Shown: positions 23,423 through 32,729, counted from the stretch's first letter. The stretch is 64,000 nucleotides of DNA from Streptomyces sp. AC512_CC834 (GCF_019049325.1 NZ_JAGMUO010000006.1:32102-96101); one strand, 5' to 3'. Numbers and translations: made by a program. Notes: generated by a model from the letters alone, not told the origin.

Positions 23423-23519
23423 GCCCACCTCCGTTCTTGTCGGACCATGGCGCCTCAACATTACGCCAGTTATCGCACAACTGTCGAGCGCTCCACAAGG
23501 CTTTCTGGGCTCCAACAAG
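23423..23519 (-). promoter_or_regulatory. Upstream region of the VlmA-like gene
   Basis: A likely -10 (TAATGT on the minus strand, around 23462) is preceded by imperfect repeats (GACAG, GATAA 11 bp apart). The repeats are weak compared with the plus-strand set at 23520-23563, so shared SARP control is possible but not shown. Confidence 0.35.
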
Positions 23520-23563
23520 GTCAGTTGTGCGTCAGCGGCATGTCAGGCGCAGCCATCTAACAT
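23520..23563 (+). promoter_or_regulatory. SARP-type promoter for the sulfotransferase operon
   Basis: GTCAG repeats begin at 23520, 23531 and 23542, exactly 11 bp apart, followed by a TAACAT -10 box at 23558-23563. The expected start near 23570 leaves a leader of about 177 nt before the sulfotransferase ATG. This is the best-formed site of the set. Confidence 0.8.
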
Positions 23564-23746
23564 GAGCCTGTCGATGCTGAAGCGTCGGGGCAATGAGATT
23601 GTGCAAATCGTAGGGGATTCTCTGCATGGAATTTCCCCTAAAAGTCATCGGCGACCGGGCCGGCTCCGGCTCGGCGGCGCCTGCCAGGTCGGCGTTACCC
23701 GGGCACCCATTCGCTGAGCGAAATATCCGCCGGAAGGCAGGAGCGC

Positions 23747-24904
23747 ATGGTTTTGGACACGTCTGATCGTTCGTCGGTGAATCGTATGGATCTCGATCCG
23801 GCGTCGCTGGTGGCCGAAGCGCGTTGCATCGCGGACGACGACGGGGAAGCGCCGCTGCGTTTCGTGCCGGATCTCACGGAACTGACCAGGGCTATCGACA
23901 GCGAGGCGCGGCTGCATGACCGGGGTCGTGCGCGCACGCGGGCCGCTCTAGTGTCCGCTCTGGTGACGCAGATCCGTGTCCGGCACATGATGGCGGCCGT
24001 GCCCGAGATCAGCAGCGTTCCCATCCGTCCGGTGTTCATCACAGGTCTGCTGCGCACGGGGACCACGTTCCTGCAGCACCTGCTCGCCCAGCACCCGGAC
24101 CTGCGCTCCCCGGCGCTGTGGGAAACGATGGCGCCTGCCGCCGCCGAGGAGCCCGATGACCTCATCGCCGCGTGTGAGGCGTACATCAAGGAGTACTACC
24201 GGGCGGCTCCGAGTTTCAGGTCCATCCATCTGCTGCAGGCGCAGCTGCCCGAGGAGTGTCATCGGCTGACCGCCAACTCTTTCCGCCACTCGATCTATGC
24301 GCTGCGCTACCGCGTACCGGGCTACTCCCGTTGGCTGCGCGGGCAATCCATGCTGCCGGCGTACCGCTTCCACAAGGACCAGTTGCGCTGCGTGCTGTGG
24401 CGCAGGCCTGGCGCGCCGGTGCTGCTGAAGTGCCCCTCTCATCTGTGGCACGCCGAGGATCTGGCCCGGGTCTACCCGAATGCCAAGGTGATCCGTCTGC
24501 ACCGCTCGCCCGCCGTGGCAGTGCCCAGTGTGTGCAGCCTGACCTCGACTGTGCGTGCCGCACGCTCCGATGCCGTGGACCGCGAGGAGATCGGCCGTTA
24601 CTGGCTCGACTATGCCGCCGAGGCCCTCAACCGCCTACGGCGGGGCACCGGGCCGACTGCCACGGCCCCGCTCGACTTGAACTTCCGCGATGTCGTGGGC
24701 GATCCACTCGGTGCCGCCGAGCGTGTGTGCGACTACATCGGAGTAGCGCTGACTGCTGAGGCCGGTCGCCGCATGACCGCCTTCATGGCGGCGGAGAACG
24801 ATGCGACAACCGGCCGTCACACCTATGCCCTGGAGGACTTCGGTCTCACCGAGAAGGACTTCGAGGAGCGGTTCGCCCCGTACCGGTCTGAGTTCGGCAT
24901 CTGA
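23747..24904 (+). CDS. PAPS-dependent sulfotransferase
   Basis: 385 residues; AGGAG precedes the ATG. The 5'-phosphosulfate loop is in FITGLLRTGTTFLQHLL near residue 95 and the 3'-phosphate motif in RLHRSPAVAVPSVCSL near 260. The layout is that of the bacterial Sulfotransfer_3 group, which moves sulfate from PAPS to a hydroxyl of a small molecule. CysD and CysN at the end of the same strand's gene series supply APS. In azinomycin-type pathways sulfation makes a leaving group that is then eliminated; in an azoxy pathway the seryl hydroxyl could be activated in the same way. This elimination role is inference; the sulfate may simply stay in the product. Confidence 0.9.
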   Translation: MVLDTSDRSSVNRMDLDPASLVAEARCIADDDGEAPLRFVPDLTELTRAIDSEARLHDRGRARTRAALVSALVTQIRVRHMMAAVPEISSVPIRPVFITGLLRTGTTFLQHLLAQHPDLRSPALWETMAPAAAEEPDDLIAACEAYIKEYYRAAPSFRSIHLLQAQLPEECHRLTANSFRHSIYALRYRVPGYSRWLRGQSMLPAYRFHKDQLRCVLWRRPGAPVLLKCPSHLWHAEDLARVYPNAKVIRLHRSPAVAVPSVCSLTSTVRAARSDAVDREEIGRYWLDYAAEALNRLRRGTGPTATAPLDLNFRDVVGDPLGAAERVCDYIGVALTAEAGRRMTAFMAAENDATTGRHTYALEDFGLTEKDFEERFAPYRSEFGI

Positions 24905-24933
24905 ACATTCGCACCGACAGCAGGAGGAATCCC

Positions 24934-26163
24934 GTGGGTAGTGCCCAAACCACACACGAGGAACGTGCTCGAAGCAATATCGAGCAGGTCAACAAGCATG
25001 CGGGCGCAAATCCGGTCCGCATCGGCATCGTCACCCCGCTGAACGAGCCGGGCGATCCCACGGCGGGCGAGCTGGTCACCCGTGGCGCCTGCCTGGGCGC
25101 GGAGTACGTGCGTGAGCACGGCGGTACTCGCGGCGGGCGGCAGATCGAGTTCGTCCTCTACGACGACCAGGCCACGGCCGCGCAGGAGGGCATGGCGAGG
25201 TCGTCGGCGGCCCAGATGACCAAGCTCGCCCTGGTGGACGGTGTCGTGGCCGCCATGGGGCAGTGGCATCTGCGCACCACTCCGTGGGTCGTCGACGTGG
25301 CGAGCCGCTACGATCTGCCGATCTTCGTCGAGAACGGGCACAGCCTGATCACAGCCCAGAAGCGGCGCAACGTCTTCCGCTCGTACTTCTCGATAGCCGA
25401 CCGTGTGCCGGTGATGCTCGACTTCGCGGCCTCCCAGGGGATGCGACGGATCGGGCTGCTCGCGGCAAACACCGTCTTCGGGGCGCAGATGGCCGACACC
25501 TTGGTCGAGTACGGCACCCAGCGCCATGGCATGGAGTTCCTGCGGTTCGACTTCCCCCAGGACGACACCATTGACTTCCGTCACGAGCTGCGGGCCATCA
25601 AGGACTTCAAGCCCGACCTGTTCATCAACGGCGCCGTCATCAAGACCAACTACATGATCGTCGAGCAGGCGGCCGAAGTGGGACTGCGGCCCGGCATCCC
25701 GATGATGGTCACCTTCGGGTTCCCGCTGCGCTCGGACGACTTCTGGCGGCTGAGCGGCGAGAACGGGGTCGGCACGATGTGGCCGGCCATGCGCTACCGG
25801 CCGTCCTGGGAGGGGCTCACCGACATCGGGCGGTGGTTCATCGACCGCTACGTCGAGCGCTACGGCGCCTTCCCGCCGGACACCGCGCTGACGCACTTCA
25901 CGGACGTCACCATCATCGCCGCCGCACTGGCCGCGGCCCGCTCCGACAGCCGTGAGGATCTCCTCGACGCGCTGGAGACGATGGAGTTCCCCACCTGGCG
26001 CGGGCCGCTGCGCTTCGAGCGCGGCCCCGCGCACTGGCACCACAACGCCCCGGAGTTGGCGCTGCTGCAGTACCAGAAGTACCAGCAGAGCTTCGACGAC
26101 TCGGCCATCATCTATCCGCCGCAGACCGCGACTGCCGCATACCTGCCTCCGTCGGCTGCCTGA
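24934..26163 (+). CDS. Branched-chain-amino-acid-binding-protein-like protein without signal peptide
   Basis: 409 residues from a GTG with AGGAGG upstream. The sequence matches type I periplasmic binding proteins (LivJ/AmiC group): VRIGIVTPLNEPGD at residue 30, VDGVVAAMGQWHL, IFVENGHSL, GLLAANTVFGAQMA and DLFINGAVIKTN. The N-terminus is polar (MGSAQTTHEERARSNIEQ) and has neither signal peptide nor lipobox, so the protein should stay in the cytoplasm. No permease or ATPase gene is near. AmiC-type proteins work as cytosolic ligand sensors; it could sense a precursor or bind a pathway intermediate. It is co-oriented between sulfotransferase and ThDP enzyme genes. Confidence 0.8.
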   Translation: MGSAQTTHEERARSNIEQVNKHAGANPVRIGIVTPLNEPGDPTAGELVTRGACLGAEYVREHGGTRGGRQIEFVLYDDQATAAQEGMARSSAAQMTKLALVDGVVAAMGQWHLRTTPWVVDVASRYDLPIFVENGHSLITAQKRRNVFRSYFSIADRVPVMLDFAASQGMRRIGLLAANTVFGAQMADTLVEYGTQRHGMEFLRFDFPQDDTIDFRHELRAIKDFKPDLFINGAVIKTNYMIVEQAAEVGLRPGIPMMVTFGFPLRSDDFWRLSGENGVGTMWPAMRYRPSWEGLTDIGRWFIDRYVERYGAFPPDTALTHFTDVTIIAAALAAARSDSREDLLDALETMEFPTWRGPLRFERGPAHWHHNAPELALLQYQKYQQSFDDSAIIYPPQTATAAYLPPSAA

Positions 26164-26205
26164 GCTGGCCGGGTCACCATCCCCCATGTGTCGAGGAGAC
26201 CGAGC

Positions 26206-27921
26206 GTGTCGACAGCAGTGACCACCGGCCGGGGCGAACAGCTGTCCACTGTGGCGCATACCGTGGCGGCCGGCCTGAGCGGACACGGCGTCGACCGTGT
26301 GTTCTGCGTGGCGGGAGAGAGCTATCTGCCTCTTCTCGATGCGCTGTACGACGTGTCGCAGGTCGATGTGGTGACCTGCCGGCACGAGGGGTCGGCGGCG
26401 TTCATGGCCCTGGCCGACGCGAAGCTGACCGGGCGGGCCGGCGTCTGTTTGGTCAGCCGCGGGCCGGGGGCCGCCAATGCGGCGGTGGCGGTGCACGCCG
26501 CAGCCGAGGACGCCTCGCCCCTGGTCCTGCTGGTCGGTGATGTGCCGGTGCCGGAAGCGGATCGTGAGCCGTTCCAGGGGATCGATCTGGGACGGCACTT
26601 CGGCGGCATGGCCAAGGCGGTCTGGCGGCTTCAGGAGCCCACGGCCGCTGCGGAGTTCGTGGCCCGGGCATTCCGTGTGGCCGAGTCCGGAACGCCAGGT
26701 CCCGTCGTGCTGGCCGTGGCTGAGGACGTCTGGCGCCTGCCCGGCGGGACGGAGGTCCCTTGCCGACGCACGGTCTGCGGGCCGTCCATCCCAGAGCCGC
26801 ACACCACCGACCGGATACGGAACCTGCTCGCCGCGGCCCGCCGCCCGCTTCTGCTGGTCGGCTCTCGGCTGGAGGGCGCCCAGAGCCGTGCGGTGATCCG
26901 GGAGGCGGCCGAACGTCACCAACTGCCGGTGGTGACGAGCAACAAGAACCAGCATCTGCTGCCTAACCGGCATGGTGCCTACGCCGGGCATCTGCACAAC
27001 AACACCCAGGCGAGCCAGTTCGCCGCTTTCGACCGGGCCGACCTGGTGCTGGCGGTGGGCACACGTCTGGACAACAGCACCACTAAGCGCCGCCGGTTCC
27101 CGACCGCGGCTCAGCCGTTGGTGCACATCCATCCCGACGCTGGGCGCATCGGTCTTTTCCACCAGCCGGCGGTCGGCGTCGCGGCCGATCCGTTGGCGTT
27201 CATGCACCAACTGGCCGACTGGCCAGCCGACGACCCGGGCGGGGGCCGGTCGCAGTGGATGGCCGAGCTGCACGAGCTCGAGGTGGAAAAGGCCGTCTGG
27301 CATCCCGTACAGGCTGACGACGGTGTGGTCTTCGGAGGCGTGATCGCGGCTCTGGACGAGCTGACCGGCGGGGAGGTCACCGTGGTCGTCGACTCGGGCA
27401 CCTTCACCAGCTGGACCTACCGCCATCTGCGGTTCGGCGAGAGAGGCCGACTGCTGGGCATCTCCTCCAGCTCCATGGGGTTCGCTGTCGGCGCTTCGGT
27501 GAGCGCTGCGCTGCGCAACCCCACGACACCGACCGTGGCCGTGGTCGGCGACGGTGGGTTCCTCATGAACGGAGGCGAACTGATCACCGCCTGCGCCCGC
27601 CGCCTGCCGGTGGTGTACCTCATCTCCAACAACAGCAGCTACGGCACGATCCGGCTGCACCAGGACAAGGACTTCCCCGGCCGGACAATCGCCACCGATC
27701 TGGCCAACCCCGACTTCGCGGCGCTGGCCGAATCTTTTGGCGCCCTGGGACTGACGGTGCACACTCCGGCGGACGTCCAGCCGGCACTGGCCAAGGCGCT
27801 CGCCTGCGCAGGTCCGGCCGTGATCGAGGTGCGCACCAGCCTGGAGTTCGCCAATGCCTACCGGCGCACAGGCAAGGGTTCGCCGGCCGGGCAAGGCCAT
27901 GGCGGCAGGAACGGAAGGTAG
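26206..27921 (+). CDS. Thiamine-diphosphate-dependent enzyme (acetolactate-synthase-like)
   Basis: 571 residues from a GTG at 26206 preceded by GAGGAG. The three-domain ThDP fold is present: N-terminal GVDRVFCVAGESYLPLLDAL with the activating glutamate in CRHEGSAAFMAL, a middle domain with RPLLLVGSRL, and a C-terminal cofactor motif VGDGGFLMN...SNNSSYG. It resembles acetolactate synthases and related carboligases or decarboxylases. In this setting it could extend a 2-oxo acid (feeding the amino-acid dehydrogenase at 29318) or act on a sulfo- or amino-substituted keto acid. Specificity cannot be set from sequence. Confidence 0.85.
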   Translation: MSTAVTTGRGEQLSTVAHTVAAGLSGHGVDRVFCVAGESYLPLLDALYDVSQVDVVTCRHEGSAAFMALADAKLTGRAGVCLVSRGPGAANAAVAVHAAAEDASPLVLLVGDVPVPEADREPFQGIDLGRHFGGMAKAVWRLQEPTAAAEFVARAFRVAESGTPGPVVLAVAEDVWRLPGGTEVPCRRTVCGPSIPEPHTTDRIRNLLAAARRPLLLVGSRLEGAQSRAVIREAAERHQLPVVTSNKNQHLLPNRHGAYAGHLHNNTQASQFAAFDRADLVLAVGTRLDNSTTKRRRFPTAAQPLVHIHPDAGRIGLFHQPAVGVAADPLAFMHQLADWPADDPGGGRSQWMAELHELEVEKAVWHPVQADDGVVFGGVIAALDELTGGEVTVVVDSGTFTSWTYRHLRFGERGRLLGISSSSMGFAVGASVSAALRNPTTPTVAVVGDGGFLMNGGELITACARRLPVVYLISNNSSYGTIRLHQDKDFPGRTIATDLANPDFAALAESFGALGLTVHTPADVQPALAKALACAGPAVIEVRTSLEFANAYRRTGKGSPAGQGHGGRNGR

Positions 27922-27925
27922 CGCT

Positions 27926-29287
27926 GTGCACGCCCACGAATCCATCATCGACCTGATCGGCGACACTCCCCTGGTGCGGCTGCGGCACGTCAGCAAGGGC
28001 CTGGCACCGACGATCGTGGCCAAGCTGGAGTCCTTCAACCCCGGCGGTTCGGCCAAGGACCGTATTGCGCTGCGCATGATCCTGGCCGCCGAGGAGGCGG
28101 GCCTGCTGCGCCCGGGCGGCACCATCGTGGAGCCGACGTCGGGGAACACCGGGGTCGGCCTGGCCCTCGTTGCCCAGCAGCGCGGCTACCGATGCGTGTT
28201 CACCTGCCCCGACAAGGTCTCCGCCGACAAGATCGCGGTGTTGCGGGCGTACGGCGCCGATGTGCGGGTCTGTCCGGCCGCGGTCCCCGTCGACCATCCC
28301 GATTCCTACCGGAGCACGGCCGCGCGGCTGGCCGTCGAGATCGACGGGGCATACTCGCCGAACCAGTACGCCAACCCGGCCAACCCCGACTCGCACTACC
28401 ACACCACAGGTCCGGAGATCTGGACGCAGACCGAAGGACGCGTCACCCATTTCGTCGCGGGCGTCGGAACCGGGGGCACCATCTCCGGCACCGGCCGCTA
28501 TCTGAAGGAGGTCTCCCGGGGACGCGTGCGGATCGTCGGCGCCGATCCGGAGGGTTCGGTCTACTCCGGCGGCACCGGGCGTCCCTATGTCGTCGAGGGA
28601 GTCGGCCAGCCCTCGCTGCCCCGGTCCTACGACCCGGAAGTGGCGGACGACATCATCGCGGTGTCCGATCAGGATTCCATCGGCATGACCCAGCGGCTCG
28701 CCCGCGAAGAGGGCATCCTCACCGGCGGGTCGGGGGGCATGGCCGTGGCTGCGGCGCTGGCCGTGGCCCGCGGCCTGGGACCCAAGGATGCCGTCGTGGT
28801 GCTCATCCCCGATTCCGGCCGCGGATACCTGTCGAAGATCTTCAGTGCCGAATGGACTCAGCGCTTCGGCTTCACCGACCAGCCCGGGTCAGGGGTCCGG
28901 GTCGGCGCTCTGCTGGAGCGCCGCGGGCACGGCCGCCCTTTGATGTTCGTGGACCCCGCCGAGAGCGTGGCGGGCGCCGTGAAGCTGATGCGAGAGCGGG
29001 GAGTGGCCCATCTCCTCGTGGCCGACGCGAAGCCTCCGGTACGGCTGCCCGAGATCCGCGGCGTCCTCACCGATTCCGGCCTCGCCCGCGGTCTGGCCCA
29101 GGGCCGCCTGAGCCCCGGTGACGAGGTCGCCGCCCATATGTCCCCGCCCCTGCCGGTCGTCGGCGTCGGCCAGTTGCTGGCAGACGTGATGGACACCCTC
29201 GACCGCGATGGCGCTGTCGTCGCTGTCGCCGGCGGCCTGCCCGAAGCGCTGATCACCACCAGCGACGTCCTGGCCCTCCTTGCATGA
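27926..29287 (+). CDS. Cystathionine beta-synthase-like PLP enzyme with CBS domain pair
   Basis: 453 residues from a GTG five bases after the previous stop. The fold-type II PLP core has the Schiff-base lysine in FNPGGSAKDRIAL, TSGNTG binding the substrate carboxylate and GTGGTISG binding phosphate. A C-terminal pair of CBS repeats (about residues 335-450) follows, as in actinobacterial Cbs. These enzymes replace the beta-hydroxyl (or its ester) of serine with a sulfur or nitrogen nucleophile. In a pathway built around serine and sulfate, a beta-replacement on an activated serine is an attractive function; supply of cystathionine or cysteine is the conservative one. Confidence 0.9.
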   Translation: MHAHESIIDLIGDTPLVRLRHVSKGLAPTIVAKLESFNPGGSAKDRIALRMILAAEEAGLLRPGGTIVEPTSGNTGVGLALVAQQRGYRCVFTCPDKVSADKIAVLRAYGADVRVCPAAVPVDHPDSYRSTAARLAVEIDGAYSPNQYANPANPDSHYHTTGPEIWTQTEGRVTHFVAGVGTGGTISGTGRYLKEVSRGRVRIVGADPEGSVYSGGTGRPYVVEGVGQPSLPRSYDPEVADDIIAVSDQDSIGMTQRLAREEGILTGGSGGMAVAAALAVARGLGPKDAVVVLIPDSGRGYLSKIFSAEWTQRFGFTDQPGSGVRVGALLERRGHGRPLMFVDPAESVAGAVKLMRERGVAHLLVADAKPPVRLPEIRGVLTDSGLARGLAQGRLSPGDEVAAHMSPPLPVVGVGQLLADVMDTLDRDGAVVAVAGGLPEALITTSDVLALLA

Positions 29288-29317
29288 GCGACACCGACCA
29301 ACGGTGAGAGGAACACC

Positions 29318-30487
29318 ATGACACAGATCCTCAGCTACGAGGATTCCGCCCACAGGGTGCGTGGCTGGCTGGCGTACGACAGCACCTCCGGCTCGCTGGC
29401 AGCCGGAGGCTGTCGGATGCAGCCAGGCCTGAACCCGGACGAACTGAGTGCGCTCGCCTCCGCCATGACTCTCAAACAACAAGTCCTCGGGCTCAATGTC
29501 ACCGGTGCCAAGTGCGGGATCGACTACGACCCCCGCTCACCGGGTGCGCAGCAGGCGTTGGATGGCTTCCTGTCGTTCCTCCATGACGAGCTGCACCATC
29601 GCTTCAGCATGGGCTCCGACATGGGCACCCGGTGGGACAACCTCCAGCAGCTCGCCGCCGCCCGCGGCATCCCCTCCATCAAGTACGCCGTGAAGAAGGC
29701 CCAGCACCTGACCGATGAGGAGTTCTTCACGCGCATGGCCCGCCTGGACGACCGGGTGGGCATGCTGACGCTCAGCCAGCGGCGGGCGGGGCACGTCCTC
29801 GCGCACGCGGCGATCGGCGGCGCCCGTGCCGCAGGCGCGGCCGGACCCATCTGCGTCGCGTTGCAGGGGTTCGGGACGCTCGGCCGTGCCGCGGCACACG
29901 CCTTCCTCGACGAGGGAGTGCGGGTGGTGGCGATCGCCGACGAGCACGGCTGTGTCGCGGATGCACGGGGGCTGGACCTGGCCCGGATGCTGCACGGCAG
30001 GCCGGGAACACCCGTCCCGCAGCTCGCTCCCGAGCACGTGCAGCCGGCACGCGAGTCGCTACTCGCCGTTCCCGCCGACGTATTGGTCCTGGCGGCTGGC
30101 GCCGACGCTGTCGACGCGGAATCAGCTGCCGGCCTGCCCTGTCCGGCGGTGGCCGTCGGCGCCAACTACGGCCTGAGCGAGACATCGGAGCAAGCCCTGC
30201 ATCTGCGCGGAGTGCTGGTGGTGCCGGACTTCATCGGCGGCATCGGCGGCTCCGCCTCGATGGAGCTGCTCTTCGGCCCCGACCGGCCACCCACCGCCGA
30301 GCAGGTACTGGCCGGTTCCGCGCGTCTTGCCCGCCGACTCGTCGATGACCTGTTCACCACGGCCCGCCAGTACGCCGACACCCCTCGTCAGGCCGCGCTG
30401 CGTCTGGCGGCGCGGACCAAGATCGACGCGGACGCGCCTGCGTATGGCCACTGCCCGTACCTCACGACCAGCGGCGCCCGGGCCTGA
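29318..30487 (+). CDS. Leucine/valine-type amino-acid dehydrogenase
   Basis: 389 residues of the Glu/Leu/Phe/Val dehydrogenase family, which interconvert 2-oxo acids and amino acids with NAD(P)H and ammonia. Seen: AAGGCRMQPGLNPDELSALA, the catalytic lysine in TGAKCGIDYDP (family usually GGAKGGI), LQGFGTLGRAAAHAFL as the Rossmann turn and PDFIGGIGGSASME. Length suits leucine/valine dehydrogenase. It probably makes the amino acid that the decarboxylase converts to the pathway amine, from a 2-oxo acid possibly made by the preceding ThDP enzyme. The altered residues at the lysine motif may mean a changed side-chain pocket. Confidence 0.85.
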   Translation: MTQILSYEDSAHRVRGWLAYDSTSGSLAAGGCRMQPGLNPDELSALASAMTLKQQVLGLNVTGAKCGIDYDPRSPGAQQALDGFLSFLHDELHHRFSMGSDMGTRWDNLQQLAAARGIPSIKYAVKKAQHLTDEEFFTRMARLDDRVGMLTLSQRRAGHVLAHAAIGGARAAGAAGPICVALQGFGTLGRAAAHAFLDEGVRVVAIADEHGCVADARGLDLARMLHGRPGTPVPQLAPEHVQPARESLLAVPADVLVLAAGADAVDAESAAGLPCPAVAVGANYGLSETSEQALHLRGVLVVPDFIGGIGGSASMELLFGPDRPPTAEQVLAGSARLARRLVDDLFTTARQYADTPRQAALRLAARTKIDADAPAYGHCPYLTTSGARA

Positions 30488-30528
30488 TCCGCGCCCATTC
30501 GCCGGGTACCAGTTCACAAGGGGAAGAC

Positions 30529-31947
30529 ATGAGCCCTCATCCGCAACTGCACACCGCACACGAATCCTGTCGCCACGAACGCGGCCACATCACCGACTCC
30601 CGGTTCTATGGGAACCGCTATGCCTCCCCCGACAGCCGCCGGATCTTCTGCGATGTCTGCCGCAATCAGCGCTGGCTGGACATCGAAGCGGCACTGGCCC
30701 AGGCGCAGGGTGAACTCGGCCTGATACCGCAGGACATGGCGGACATCATCGCCAGCAGCGCGCGCATGGAACTCATCGACCTCGATGCCGTACAGCGCGA
30801 GATCGACAACTCCGGGCACTCGCTCGTCGGTCTCCTGCGCGTCTTCGAGGCGGCCTGCGGCCCCGAGGCGGGACAGTTCATCCACTACGGTGCCACGACT
30901 CAGGACATCCAGGACACCGGGCAGAGCCTGGAGATCCGTGACGTGCTCGACGTTTTGCAACCTCAACTGGCCAGACTCATCGCTGACTTGGCCGATTTGG
31001 CCGGGCAGCACGCGGACACGGTGGCACTGGGCCGCACACATGCCCAGCCCGCTCTGCCCATGAGCTTCGGGCTGAAGGTGGCTGGCTGGACCGACGAGCT
31101 TCTGCGCCACCACGACCGCCTTGCGCAGCTGCGTGAGCGCGTCGTGGTGGCACAACTGTTCGGCGGGGCGGGCACCATGGCGGGATTCGGCGATCTCGGG
31201 CCCGCCGTTCTGGAGCGGTTCGCCCACCGCCTGGGACTCGGGGTGCCGACGACCGGCTGGCACGCCGCGCGTGACAGGCCGACGGAGTTTGTCCTCGCCC
31301 TGGCGATGGTCACCGGCACCCTCGCCCGGATCGCGGACGAGCTGCGCACGCTGTCCAGGCCGGAATTCGCCGAGGTCGCCGAGGCCTGGCGGCCGGGCAA
31401 GGTTGGCAGCAGCACTATGCCGCACAAGCGCAATCCCGAGCGCCTGGAGCAGGTCGTGGTGATGGCCCGGCTGGCGAACGCCCAGGCCGGCGCCGCCCTG
31501 TCGGCGATGATCGGCGACCACGAGCGCGACGCGCGCGCCCTGCGTATCGAGTGGGCCTGCATACCCGACATCGCACACTACTGCCTGGCCGCATGCGGCA
31601 TGATGACGGAGAGTGTTACCGGACTGCTGGTCCATACCGACCGGATGCGTCACAACACCGAGGCTGCCGCCGACAAGATCATGTCCGAGCGGCTCATGCT
31701 GACGCTGGGTAAGCACATCGGCAAGCAGCGCGCCCACGAACTCGTCTACGAACTCACCCAGCGCGCACAACAGGAAGGCCGGCTCGTGCGCACCCTTGTG
31801 GAGGCATACCCCCAGATCAGCGGGAAGCTGGGGCCGGACGAACTGGAGGAGATCTTTGACGCGTCCAGCTACCTGGGCTCCTCCTCCGTGCTGACCGGCC
31901 GTGCCGTGGCCGAAGCCCGCAAGTCGCTTGCGGTGGACCCTCTGTGA
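30529..31947 (+). CDS. Adenylosuccinate lyase/aspartase-superfamily lyase
   Basis: 472 residues. The superfamily signature GSSTMPHKRNPERLE is present near residue 300, with GATTQDIQDTG and LGRTHAQPALP upstream as the other two conserved regions. These enzymes cleave fumarate from N- or C-succinyl compounds, or add it. True PurB is expected elsewhere on the chromosome, so this is a pathway copy. In fosfazinomycin and kinamycin biosynthesis a related lyase frees an N-N compound from a succinyl adduct, and CreD releases nitrite from nitrosuccinate; no CreE-type oxygenase is seen here. Possible tasks are handing over an amino group from aspartate or unmasking an N-N unit. Confidence 0.85.
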   Translation: MSPHPQLHTAHESCRHERGHITDSRFYGNRYASPDSRRIFCDVCRNQRWLDIEAALAQAQGELGLIPQDMADIIASSARMELIDLDAVQREIDNSGHSLVGLLRVFEAACGPEAGQFIHYGATTQDIQDTGQSLEIRDVLDVLQPQLARLIADLADLAGQHADTVALGRTHAQPALPMSFGLKVAGWTDELLRHHDRLAQLRERVVVAQLFGGAGTMAGFGDLGPAVLERFAHRLGLGVPTTGWHAARDRPTEFVLALAMVTGTLARIADELRTLSRPEFAEVAEAWRPGKVGSSTMPHKRNPERLEQVVVMARLANAQAGAALSAMIGDHERDARALRIEWACIPDIAHYCLAACGMMTESVTGLLVHTDRMRHNTEAAADKIMSERLMLTLGKHIGKQRAHELVYELTQRAQQEGRLVRTLVEAYPQISGKLGPDELEEIFDASSYLGSSSVLTGRAVAEARKSLAVDPL

Positions 31948-31979
31948 ACACTCTCGCCGCTTCGGCCACGGGCTCCTGC

Positions 31980-32729
31980 TCAGCCTCGTCCGGTCACTGC
32001 GCCCCCGTTAATCTGGAGGATCTGGCCGGTGATGAATCCTGCGGCAGGGCCGGCCAGGTGTGCCACCGTCGCGGCCACCTCCTCGACGGTGCCGCCGCGG
32101 CCGGCCGGCGCCTGCCGGGACCGGTCGGCGTGGAACTGCTGGGACATGCGCTCACCGTAGAACTCGGTGTCCTGGATGTATCCGGGGGCGATGACGTTGA
32201 CGGTGATCCCCTCGGGCGCCAGCCGCACGGCAAGTTCCGTCGACCAAGGGTGCAGTGCGGCCTTGGCGCCGCCGTAGGAGCCCGAGCCGCGCAGGGCCGC
32301 GATGGAGCCGATGGTGAGGACGCGGCCGCCGGGGCGGCTCAGCGCCGGCATGAGAGCGTGTGTCAGCAGCACGGCGGGAAGTACGTTGCCGGTGACGTTG
32401 ACGAGCCAGTCACGGCGGACGTCGGCGAGGTCCTTCGACGCAGTGGGGGCGAAGTTTCCGCCGGCGTTGTTGACCAGGACGTCCACGGTAGGGCCCGTGG
32501 ACGTGATGTCACCCGCCGCCCGCTCCACGTCCTCCGGCACGGTCAGATCCGCTTGCACGGCCCGGACTCGCTCGGCTCCCAGCTTCTCGTTCAGCTCGGC
32601 GGCGGCCCGTGCCAGGCGGTCCGCCCGGCGCCCGATCATCACGACGTCGGCTCCCTCGGCCGCCAGGGCCTCAGCCACCGCCCTACCGATGCCGGTGGCC
32701 GCGCCCGAGACAACTGCGAGTCTGCTCAA
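31980..32729 (-). CDS. Short-chain dehydrogenase/reductase
   Basis: 249 residues from a TTG start at 32729 with GGAGG 9 nt upstream; a longer frame to 32801 has no good start. Cofactor motif SGAATGIG, NNAGG, and the catalytic Ser-Tyr-Lys in SIAALRGSGSYGGAK are all present, as is VIAPGYIQDT. It converges with the lyase gene (33 nt apart) and diverges from the antiporter gene. It could be the missing ketoreductase of the polyketide line, or reduce a keto acid or ketone of the amino-acid branch. Confidence 0.85.
   Translation of the reverse strand: MSRLAVVSGAATGIGRAVAEALAAEGADVVMIGRRADRLARAAAELNEKLGAERVRAVQADLTVPEDVERAAGDITSTGPTVDVLVNNAGGNFAPTASKDLADVRRDWLVNVTGNVLPAVLLTHALMPALSRPGGRVLTIGSIAALRGSGSYGGAKAALHPWSTELAVRLAPEGITVNVIAPGYIQDTEFYGERMSQQFHADRSRQAPAGRGGTVEEVAATVAHLAGPAAGFITGQILQINGGAVTGRG

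Noticed and set aside
30529..31947. Nitrosuccinate lyase (CreD) for nitrite-based N-N bond formation
   Set aside because: No CreE-type aspartate N-oxygenase is present, and the cluster already has a full valanimycin-type set; kept only as an alternative.
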